DNA from: an uncultured Flavihumibacter sp.
Lineage (GTDB): Bacteria > Bacteroidota > Bacteroidia > Chitinophagales > Chitinophagaceae
Direction of reading: 5' to 3'
Length of the DNA stretch: 5,896 nucleotides
Assembly (NCBI GenBank): GCA_946481605.1
Contig: CAMLPA010000225.1
Coordinates: 1 to 5,896 of the forward strand
Shown here: piece after piece, positions 1 through 5,896 of the stretch
How the letters are laid out: each line of letters begins with the position of its first letter
Position numbering within the stretch: the first letter of the stretch is position 1
Position numbers and translations under genes: made by a program
Notes under the pieces: generated by a model
The model's database searches: none
Seen by the model: the letters and a program-made list of their open reading frames with translations, nothing else
What the model was told of the DNA's origin: nothing

Positions 1-258
1 CGTGCCGACAGTATACGCATCGAAACAGCATGGGTCGCCAATACGCTCGTGTTTGAAGATGAATCTTTCGCTGAACTCGCGGTGAAGATGGAAAGATGGT
101 TCGGAGTAGATATCCGCTTCCTGGATGAGAAAATCGCCGCACTCCGTTTTACCGGGAAATTCGACCGGGAAACCTGCGAAGAAGCTTTGAAAGCATTACA
201 GATTACAGCAGACTTTACCTACGCCCACAACGGGAAAAGTATTTTGATAAACCATTAA
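1..258 (+). CDS. FecR-family anti-sigma factor, C-terminal end (partial)
   Basis: Frame 1 is open from the first base to a TAA at 256-258 and gives the last 85 residues of a protein that begins outside the window. The segment ETAWVANTLVFEDESF, followed by a helix (LAVKMERWFGVDIRF), LRFTGKF and a final strand pattern ending GKSILI, is the characteristic C-terminal domain (DUF4974 type) of Bacteroidota FecR-like proteins. Family knowledge: these are inner-membrane anti-sigma factors. Their N-terminal part holds an ECF sigma factor in the cytoplasm, and the periplasmic C-terminal domain receives a signal from the STN domain of a TonB-dependent receptor. Here that receptor would be the SusC encoded 172 bases downstream, which does have an STN domain. 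The sigma-binding, membrane and FecR core regions are not visible, so whether the whole gene is intact cannot be judged. A GTG at 49 could be called as a start, but the family domain extends upstream of it, so the gene is 5'-truncated by the window edge. Confidence 0.9.
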   Translation, partial: RADSIRIETAWVANTLVFEDESFAELAVKMERWFGVDIRFLDEKIAALRFTGKFDRETCEEALKALQITADFTYAHNGKSILINH

Positions 259-305
259 AATCGACGCTGCCAAATGACTGAAATTACGCCTAACACCTCC
301 TGAAT

Positions 306-333
306 CGTCCTGAAATAATTGCAAAGAAGGACG
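306..333. other. Perfect 6-bp inverted repeat in the fecR-susC gap
   Basis: CGTCCT at 306-311 is exactly complementary to AGGACG at 328-333, with a 16-base A-rich spacer between them. It lies 47 bases after the FecR stop codon. It could be a weak RNA hairpin or an operator-like site. It has no following T-run, so it does not look like an intrinsic terminator. A 6-bp match with a long spacer can arise by chance. Confidence 0.3.
327..331 (+). promoter_or_regulatory. Shine-Dalgarno-like AAGGA ahead of the alternative susC ATG at 338
   Basis: AAGGA sits 6 bases before an ATG at 338 that is in frame with susC. The spacing is ideal for a ribosome binding site. Bacteroidota rarely depend on such sites, and the 31 residues this start would add do not look like a signal peptide, so it is recorded as the main argument for the longer form rather than as a confident site. 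The same bases form part of the 306-333 inverted repeat. Confidence 0.25.
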
Positions 334-371
334 GAAAATGCTGTCACATTTCCCGCCTTTTGTTAAAGCCC

Positions 372-403
372 GGAGTTCGCAACTGCTTGTGAACAGGAAC
401 TCC
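372..403. promoter_or_regulatory. Hairpin-forming inverted repeat ahead of susC
   Basis: Two overlapping pairings are visible. GTTCGCAA (375-382) pairs with TTGTGAAC (387-394) through eight base pairs, one of them G-U, around a 4-base CTGC loop. Separately, GGAGTTC (372-378) is a perfect complement of GAACTCC (397-403). The duplicated GAAC at 391-394 and 397-400 lets the same GTTC pair with either copy, so the two forms compete, or 372-374/401-403 can stack on the inner hairpin with a 6-base bulge. The structure ends 27 bases before the preferred susC ATG at 431, so in mRNA it would lie in the leader. No U-tract follows, so a terminator is unlikely. A role in leader-based control or as a protein-binding palindrome is inference. 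Confidence 0.5.
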
Positions 404-430
404 TATTCATTAACTTGTCAATGGAAAATT

Positions 431-3400
431 ATGAAAAAAATCCAACTCGTGTTGGGAATTCCGGAACCCCCGGTCATCCAAAAGCTAACGAGGATTATGA
501 AACTAATGACTGTATTGCTCCTCGCCGCCTGCATGCATGTTTCCGCCGGCGGGTTCTCCCAGAAAAAGATCAGCATCAGGTTCGAATCGGTTGATGTCCG
601 CAAGGCATTGAGCCAGATCGAAAAAAAATCGGAACTCCGTTTCCTGTACAACCAGGCCCTGCTGGATGGTTTTAATAAGGTAACCCTTGAAGCAAAAGAT
701 GAATTGGTTACCACCGTATTGAACAGGATATTCAACGAAACCGCTGTCAACTATCAACTGCTCGACAACGGACTGGTCGTGTTGAAAACCAGGGGTGCGG
801 CCATGAAGGATGTACAGGTTAGGGGAAAAATTATGGATGAGAAAGGTGAACCCATTGCCGGTGCTTCTGTTCGGGTGAAAGGTACCAACCTAGGCACCGC
901 CGCTGATGCAGAAGGTGCATACTCTTTGAACGTTCCCGATGATGCCACGCTGGTGGTGTCGTTTGTAGGATACGCCGAACAGGAAGTACAGGTGAATGGC
1001 AGAACGGAAATCAATGTAGTGCTGGTGCAGTCCACACAATCGCTCGACCAGGTGGTGGTGATTGGTTATGGTTCCGCCGCCAGGCGCGATCTTACCGGTT
1101 CCATCCAAACTATAAAAGGATCGGAAGTGGCCGATAAACCAGCTACTAACCCCATGGCTGCTCTGCAGGGGAAAGTGCCGGGTCTTACCATCGTGAACTC
1201 CGGTCGTCCGGGGCAGGAACCGGACATCCGCATCCGCGGAACGAATACCATCAATGGTGTGAAGCCGATATACGTGGTAGACGGGATCATTAACGACAAC
1301 ATCAACTTCATCAACCCCGCCGATATCGAATCCATGGAGATTCTGAAAGATCCCTCCTCACTCGCCATCTTCGGGGTGAGGGGCGCCAACGGGGTAATCA
1401 TTGTAACCACTAAAAAAGCAAAATCCGGTCAGCTTACCGTGAACTTCAATTCTACCGTAGGCATCAAAAAAGTGGTGGACCGCATCAAACTTACCAACGG
1501 ACCGGAATTTAAAATGCTCTACGATGAGCAACTTGCCAACCAGGGCAACCCCGCTTTCGATTATACCAACTGGCAGGCCAATACCGACTGGCAGGACCTG
1601 ATATTCCAGGATGCCGTCCTTAATTACAACAACATCAGCATTACCGGCGCTACGGATAAGAACCGGTTTTACCTGGGCGTGGGCTATGTTACGGAAGAAG
1701 GCCTGATCAAACACGAACAATTGCAGAAGGCCACACTCAATTTCAGCGATGAACTGCAGGTGTCGAAGTCGCTTAAATTCGGCATCAACTTCAATGGTTA
1801 TCGAGCTAAATTACCTGTAAACAAGGATGTGGGTACCGCCCTCACTGCAGCACCTATTGCGCCGGTGTACAACGAGGCTTACGGCCTGTACCACACCATG
1901 CCCGGTTTCCAGCGCGCGCAGGTGTTCAACCCGCTCAACAGCATTGAAGTGCAGGCGAACAATGCCCGCAACTACGAATACAGGGCCGTGGGAAGTATTT
2001 TCGGTGAAGTGAACTTCCTCAACGATTTTACGTTCAGAACATCACTCTTCGCTGATTACGGGTTCAATTCCGGAAGGTCATACCAGCCGCAAACTGTTTT
2101 CTATAACCCCGAAATTAGTCCGGTACCGGTTGATTCCGTTCAGCCTGAAACCTCAGTGAACGAATACAAAAACAACTTCATCAAAATACAAAGCGATTAC
2201 CTGCTTACTTACAAGAAAAGGTTTGGTGACCATAGCCTTACCGCAATGACGGGCTTCACCACTTATTTTGATTCTTATTCTCAAACCACAGCGAGTGTAA
2301 GGCAGGGAAGCGGAAGACCCATTCCCAATGATCCGAGGTTCTGGTACGCGAATGCTGACATTGGAGATGCTACCACTTTAAGGGGTAATTCAGATGCATG
2401 GGAAAGAGCCAACGCGTCTTACCTGTTCAGAGCGCTGTATAATTTTAAAGGAAGGTATCTTTTAAACGCCTCTTACAGAAGAGATGGAAGTTCTGCATTC
2501 AATGGCCCCGCCGGAGGTGGACAGATATGGCAGAACTTTGGCGCAATAGGTGCGGCATGGGAAATTTCAGAAGAGGACTTTATGACAAATGTAGACGCGA
2601 TAGATTTTCTGAAGTTGAAAGCCAGTTGGGGCGTACTCGGTAACCAGAACAGCGGAAGCAGGGTTTATCCTATGTTCCCAACACTTTCCGGCGCAAACTC
2701 CGCGGTTTTTGGAAATAATGTAGTGCAGGCATTGCAGCCTGAATATTTTGTAGATCCAAATCTGCACTGGGAAACAGTTCATTCATGGGAAACCGGTATC
2801 GAAATGAATACGTTCCGGAACCGCCTTCATATCGAAGCGAACTATTATGATAAAAAAACTAAGGATATCCTTGTTATCAAACCACCATTCGGTTCTTCTG
2901 GCGGAAGTCCCGAACTGAGTAACGTAGGAGAAGTATCCAACAACGGTTTCGAATTCCTCGCCACCTGGAACGATAAGATTTCTAAAGACTGGAACTACTC
3001 TATCAGTGGTAACATCACCACCATCAACAACAAAGTGAATTTCCTGGTACGTGATGGCTACGAAATCGTAAGTGATCCCAGCAGAACCCGCGCGGGACTT
3101 CCTATTGGCTATTTCTTCGGGTTTGTTTCAGAAGGTATCTACCAGACACAGGAAGAGATCATCAAATCCCCGGCAAACCTGCTGAATGAAGTGAAGCCCG
3201 GCGACATCAAATTCCGCGACGTGAACGGCGATGGACAGATCGATAACGACGACCGTACCATGATCGGAAATCCCACCCCCGACTTCACTTACGGTGTTGC
3301 CTTCAACATCAGCTACAAAGGCTTCGACCTGAATCTAGAAGGACAGGGTGTTTACGGCAACGAAATATTCCGGAACTGGAACAAAGGAACATTCACGCAA

Positions 3401-3757
3401 TTCAATTTCGGCGCCTATCAACTGGGTAGATGGAATGGTGTGGGTACTTCCAATTGGGAGCCGATCCTGCATACCGGCCGCGCCAATAATGTGCTGAACT
3501 CCACTTATTATATAGAAGACGGAAGTTATTTCAGGTTCAGGAACATTCAACTCGGTTATAGTTTCAGCACGGCAGCATTGGAAAAACTGCACATGAAATC
3601 GCTGCGCGTTTTCCTGAATGCACAGAACCTGAAAACTTTCAAGAACAATACAGGATACACACCGGAATTCGGGGGCAGCTCCACGCAGTTCGGTGTTGAC
3701 AACGGATCCTATCCGTTGCCGGCCATCTATTCCTTTGGCGTAAACCTGAATTTCTAA
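431..3757 (+). CDS. SusC/RagA-type TonB-dependent outer-membrane receptor with STN domain
   Basis: This encodes a complete 1108-residue receptor that imports a substrate across the outer membrane using TonB energy, working with the SusD protein encoded 19 bases downstream. Domains in order: a signal peptide with a long N-region (MKKIQL... then hydrophobic MKLMTVLLLAAC), probable cleavage after VSA near residue 39; STN domain about 44-120; carboxypeptidase-regulatory-like beta-sandwich about 127-199 (VRGKIMDEKGEPIAGASV); TonB-box-like LDQVVVIGYG at 205-214; plug about 219-329 ending in the SusC signature DPSSLAIFGVRGANGVIIVTTK; then the barrel, ending in a terminal Phe (VNLNF). Residues 930-941 (DVNGDGQIDNDD) resemble a calcium-binding loop, as is common in SusC proteins. 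The STN domain marks it as a signalling receptor that would act on the FecR-like protein upstream. The start at 431 is preferred because it gives the family-typical N-terminus. An in-frame ATG at 338 with an AAGGA site would add 31 residues, and one at 497 would give a shorter signal peptide. No frameshift is seen. The substrate is unknown. Confidence 0.95.
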   Translation: MKKIQLVLGIPEPPVIQKLTRIMKLMTVLLLAACMHVSAGGFSQKKISIRFESVDVRKALSQIEKKSELRFLYNQALLDGFNKVTLEAKDELVTTVLNRIFNETAVNYQLLDNGLVVLKTRGAAMKDVQVRGKIMDEKGEPIAGASVRVKGTNLGTAADAEGAYSLNVPDDATLVVSFVGYAEQEVQVNGRTEINVVLVQSTQSLDQVVVIGYGSAARRDLTGSIQTIKGSEVADKPATNPMAALQGKVPGLTIVNSGRPGQEPDIRIRGTNTINGVKPIYVVDGIINDNINFINPADIESMEILKDPSSLAIFGVRGANGVIIVTTKKAKSGQLTVNFNSTVGIKKVVDRIKLTNGPEFKMLYDEQLANQGNPAFDYTNWQANTDWQDLIFQDAVLNYNNISITGATDKNRFYLGVGYVTEEGLIKHEQLQKATLNFSDELQVSKSLKFGINFNGYRAKLPVNKDVGTALTAAPIAPVYNEAYGLYHTMPGFQRAQVFNPLNSIEVQANNARNYEYRAVGSIFGEVNFLNDFTFRTSLFADYGFNSGRSYQPQTVFYNPEISPVPVDSVQPETSVNEYKNNFIKIQSDYLLTYKKRFGDHSLTAMTGFTTYFDSYSQTTASVRQGSGRPIPNDPRFWYANADIGDATTLRGNSDAWERANASYLFRALYNFKGRYLLNASYRRDGSSAFNGPAGGGQIWQNFGAIGAAWEISEEDFMTNVDAIDFLKLKASWGVLGNQNSGSRVYPMFPTLSGANSAVFGNNVVQALQPEYFVDPNLHWETVHSWETGIEMNTFRNRLHIEANYYDKKTKDILVIKPPFGSSGGSPELSNVGEVSNNGFEFLATWNDKISKDWNYSISGNITTINNKVNFLVRDGYEIVSDPSRTRAGLPIGYFFGFVSEGIYQTQEEIIKSPANLLNEVKPGDIKFRDVNGDGQIDNDDRTMIGNPTPDFTYGVAFNISYKGFDLNLEGQGVYGNEIFRNWNKGTFTQFNFGAYQLGRWNGVGTSNWEPILHTGRANNVLNSTYYIEDGSYFRFRNIQLGYSFSTAALEKLHMKSLRVFLNAQNLKTFKNNTGYTPEFGGSSTQFGVDNGSYPLPAIYSFGVNLNF

Positions 3758-3776
3758 TCAACAAAACGATACTTCC

Positions 3777-5291
3777 ATGAAAAATATATTGAGGATAAGC
3801 TTCAGCATCTCGTTTGCCGCCATGGCCATGCTGCTGTTGCCGGGATGTAAGAAATTCCTGGAAAGGGAACCACTGGGCAGGTACACGCTGGACGATCTGG
3901 GCGCAAGTTCTATTGAATCGCAGGTGTTCGCCATGTATGCCGGGTTAAGAACCGAAGGCATGTCGGGTATTAAGTTTATCGCCGTACACAGCATTCGTTC
4001 CGATGATGCCGATAAGGGCAGTATTCCAAGCGATAACCTCGCTGCGGAAACCTTCTTCGATGAATTCAACTACACTAAAGACTTCTGGCTGCTCAACGAT
4101 TACTGGGGCGATCATTACCGGCTCATCAAACTCACCAACGATGTGATTGATGCCGTGGAAAAACTCGATAACCCCAATGCCGCGGAAGTCATCAACAGGG
4201 CAGAAGCCAAGTTCCTGCGCGCGTATGCTTATTTCAACCTGGTGCGCGCTTTCGGACAGGTACCCAAAATTGATTTCCTGGTAGAGAATGTGGAAGATGG
4301 AAACAGGCCGAAAGCTTCGGTCGATGAAATTTATGCACTGATAGATGCTGATTTGCAGGAAGCCGCCGCCAACCTGCCGCCATCCTGGGAACCCCGTTTT
4401 ATTGGCAGAACCACTAAATGGGCCGCTAAAGCATTGCAGGCCAAAACCTTCATCACACGGAGCAACTGGTCAGGCGCACTCGCGGCCGCAAAAGAAGTGA
4501 TCGGCTCCAATGCTTATTCCCTGCATACGCCTTATGTGCAGTTGTTTTCAGAAACAGGGGAGAACAGCGCTGAATCCATCTTTGAAATTCAGGCTTTCTA
4601 TTCCGCCACACAGGACTTCGGTATCCAATATGCCGAAGTACAGGGCGTGCGCGGTTCCGGGGTATGGGACCTCGGCTTCGGATGGAATACGCCCACACAG
4701 GATCTGGCCGATGCTTTTGAACCCAACGATCCCAGGAAGAACGCCACCATCATGCCCAATAATTCTCCCGATCCTTATGGGGTGAATGGCGTGATCACTT
4801 CCCAAAGCCAGTTCAATAAGTTGTACTATAACAGGAAGACCTATACGAACCCCAATGTCCGCAATACCATTGGTGGTGGTAACCCCCGCAAGGGCCGCTG
4901 GATGAACCTCCGCGTGATCCGTTACGCCGATGTACTGCTCTGGGCCGCAGAAGCGGCCAACGAACTGGGGGGCACACAAAACGTGACCGATGCGCTCGCC
5001 TGGCTGGAACTGGTAAGGAACCGCGCAAGGCAAGGTACGCCCGCAGGCACTTTACCCGCAGTTACCACTACCGATAAGGACCAACTCAGAACCGCCATCC
5101 GCCATGAAAGAAGGGTGGAATTCGGCATGGAAAACGAACGATTCTACGACCTCGTCCGCTGGGGAACCGCGCAGGAAGTATTCAACGCGCTCGGGAAAAA
5201 TTACCAGCCCCGCAACAGGTACCTGCCCATTCCGCAGCCTGAAATCGACAAGTCGAATGGTGTACTCATTCAGAACCCGGATTACCAGTAA
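3777..5291 (+). CDS. SusD/RagB-family nutrient-binding outer-membrane lipoprotein
   Basis: This is a complete 504-residue protein, of normal length for the family. The N-terminus is a type II signal peptide with lipobox LPGC, so Cys24 would be lipidated and the mature protein anchored on the outer membrane. The following KKFLEREPLGRYTLDDL is the usual start of a mature SusD. The helical N-terminal half carries the hallmark AEAKFLRAYAYFNLVRAFGQVP (in two parts, residues 142-163). The C-terminal SusD/RagB half shows VIRYADVLLWAAEAANELG (from 380), a variant of the RRVEF...RFYDLVRWG block (446-463), and the terminal YLPIPQPEID...NPDYQ (482-504). Family knowledge: SusD caps the SusC barrel and hands substrate to it. 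The gene begins 19 bases after susC without a terminator or a clear Shine-Dalgarno site, so the two are almost certainly cotranscribed. Ligand specificity cannot be read from the sequence. Confidence 0.96.
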   Translation: MKNILRISFSISFAAMAMLLLPGCKKFLEREPLGRYTLDDLGASSIESQVFAMYAGLRTEGMSGIKFIAVHSIRSDDADKGSIPSDNLAAETFFDEFNYTKDFWLLNDYWGDHYRLIKLTNDVIDAVEKLDNPNAAEVINRAEAKFLRAYAYFNLVRAFGQVPKIDFLVENVEDGNRPKASVDEIYALIDADLQEAAANLPPSWEPRFIGRTTKWAAKALQAKTFITRSNWSGALAAAKEVIGSNAYSLHTPYVQLFSETGENSAESIFEIQAFYSATQDFGIQYAEVQGVRGSGVWDLGFGWNTPTQDLADAFEPNDPRKNATIMPNNSPDPYGVNGVITSQSQFNKLYYNRKTYTNPNVRNTIGGGNPRKGRWMNLRVIRYADVLLWAAEAANELGGTQNVTDALAWLELVRNRARQGTPAGTLPAVTTTDKDQLRTAIRHERRVEFGMENERFYDLVRWGTAQEVFNALGKNYQPRNRYLPIPQPEIDKSNGVLIQNPDYQ

Positions 5292-5321
5292 GTATTTTCT
5301 TACGCATTAAAATGAAGTGTT

Positions 5322-5896
5322 ATGAACCGAAATAAAATCTCGCTTTGTAAAATATTGGCGCTGGCGCTCATCCTCGTCGCCGTGCTGCCTTCCTGCCAGA
5401 AAATGTACCGTCCTCCATTGGTGATCATCCCCGATGATACGGCCAAACTGAATGGTCCGCTCCAAAGGATGTTCTGGTTCGAGGAAAGTCCGATAGACAG
5501 CATCTATTATGAAAAAGGAGTGGCTTCCAATGTTACGTATGTGGATGGCATCAATGGAAAAGCATACAAAGGCGCTTCCAACGCCATGATCGTACTGCCG
5601 GGTGGCGGTCCCAAAGTGTCTACCATGACGAGCTTTACGGTTTCTTTCTGGATCAATACCAACAAACATACCGGTGGAGCACAAACGGTGTTTGTATTGG
5701 GCAGGAACTCCGATTTCTGGGGCAACCTGTTCTGTATGATCGAAGGGAACGGCGATGCGAACGACAACTCCATGCTGGTGAAATTCCACTTCGCAGGAAA
5801 CTGGGTGGAGTTTACAGGATCGGGCTCTAATCCTGCGCGTATTCCCGATATGTATGGCAAGTGGAAACACCTTGCTTTCCGGTACGATGAAACCAC
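5322..5896 (+). CDS. LamG/concanavalin-A-like domain lipoprotein, N-terminal part (partial)
   Basis: An open frame runs from ATG 5322 to the window edge without a stop (191 full codons), so the gene is 3'-truncated by the window. The N-terminus is a type II signal peptide: a basic start, a hydrophobic stretch (ILALALILVAVL) and lipobox LPSC with Cys25 as the lipidated residue. After a short Pro-containing linker, residues from about 45 onward match the LamG/ConA-like jelly-roll pattern (Laminin_G_3 type): an opening strand around Trp52, YVDGINGKAYKG (73-84), SFTVSFWINT (from 104) and GKWKHLAFRYDE (179-190), where the last is the family's typical W-x-H-h-A strand. It begins 30 bases after the susD stop and fits a susC-susD-lamG operon. 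Family knowledge: such domains often bind carbohydrate or protein ligands, and third genes of this kind are usually surface glycan-binding proteins. Binding, rather than catalysis, is an inference; an enzyme domain could still follow beyond the window. Confidence 0.88.
   Translation, partial: MNRNKISLCKILALALILVAVLPSCQKMYRPPLVIIPDDTAKLNGPLQRMFWFEESPIDSIYYEKGVASNVTYVDGINGKAYKGASNAMIVLPGGGPKVSTMTSFTVSFWINTNKHTGGAQTVFVLGRNSDFWGNLFCMIEGNGDANDNSMLVKFHFAGNWVEFTGSGSNPARIPDMYGKWKHLAFRYDET

Noticed and set aside
410..417. TTAACTTG resembling the Bacteroidota -7 promoter element TAnnTTTG
   Set aside because: It matches only partly, lacks a convincing TTG-type -33 element at the right spacing, and would leave almost no leader before ATG 431. 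An ECF-sigma promoter is expected here, and I cannot recognise its consensus for this organism.
1066..1410. 114-codon - strand frame opposite the SusC plug, and similar - strand frames at 418-750 and 1358-1720
   Set aside because: All are antisense to conserved SusC segments and have compositions expected from reverse translation of that gene.
3218..3253. DVNGDGQIDNDD as a dockerin or EF-hand module
   Set aside because: A single calcium-loop-like segment at this place is common in SusC proteins and is not duplicated, so it does not indicate a dockerin domain.
3758..3776. Possible terminator or promoter between susC and susD
   Set aside because: Only 19 A/C-rich bases with no stem or T-run; it reads as a simple operon junction. 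The 30-base gap at 5292-5321 is likewise without a stem.
4548..5033. 161-codon open frame on the - strand inside susD
   Set aside because: Fully antisense to well-conserved SusD coding sequence, with no domain, no ribosome site and no separate promoter; a shadow of codon bias.
5312..5335. Seven-codon frame MKCYEPK starting 10 bases before the LamG gene and overlapping its start
   Set aside because: Too short to distinguish from chance. It has no ribosome site, and there is no repeat or attenuator structure around it.
5307..5870. 187-codon open frame on the - strand
   Set aside because: It lies opposite the lipoprotein gene starting at 5322, whose + frame has a signal peptide, lipobox and LamG pattern. 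The antisense translation shows no recognisable domain or signal, so it is a shadow.

Overview
The window reads as a piece of a Bacteroidota chromosome, most likely Chitinophagaceae or a close relative. The evidence is a SusC/SusD pair, lipoprotein signal peptides, near-absent Shine-Dalgarno sequences, and a FecR-type anti-sigma factor next to a SusC that carries an extra N-terminal STN domain. The family assignment of the organism is an inference from protein style, not a measurement. All recognised genes lie on the + strand.

Layout: (1) 1-258 is the C-terminal end of a FecR-like anti-sigma factor, with its beginning outside the window. (2) 259-430 is a 172-base intergenic region with two perfect inverted repeats. 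The stronger one (372-403) can fold into a hairpin just ahead of susC. (3) 431-3757 is a complete SusC-type TonB-dependent outer-membrane receptor (1108 aa) with signal peptide, STN domain, carboxypeptidase-regulatory-like domain, TonB-box-like segment, plug and beta-barrel. (4) After only 19 bases, 3777-5291 is a complete SusD-type surface lipoprotein (504 aa). (5) After 30 bases, 5322 to the window end is the first 191 codons of a lipoprotein with a LamG/concanavalin-A-like domain, open at the right edge.

How they work together (family knowledge plus inference): SusC and SusD form the outer-membrane uptake complex, with SusD as the lid and binding protein over the SusC barrel. The LamG lipoprotein is probably a further surface binding protein made from the same transcript. 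The STN domain of SusC would report substrate occupancy to the FecR-like protein, which in turn would control an ECF sigma factor expected to the left of the window, giving substrate-induced expression of susC-susD-lamG. No degradative enzyme is visible, so the substrate cannot be named; a glycan is the default guess.

Nothing here is clearly a new kind of system. The points most worth a second look are the hairpin-forming leader ahead of susC, the unsettled susC start, the STN-like folds on both sides of the leader, and the truncated LamG gene and whatever follows it.
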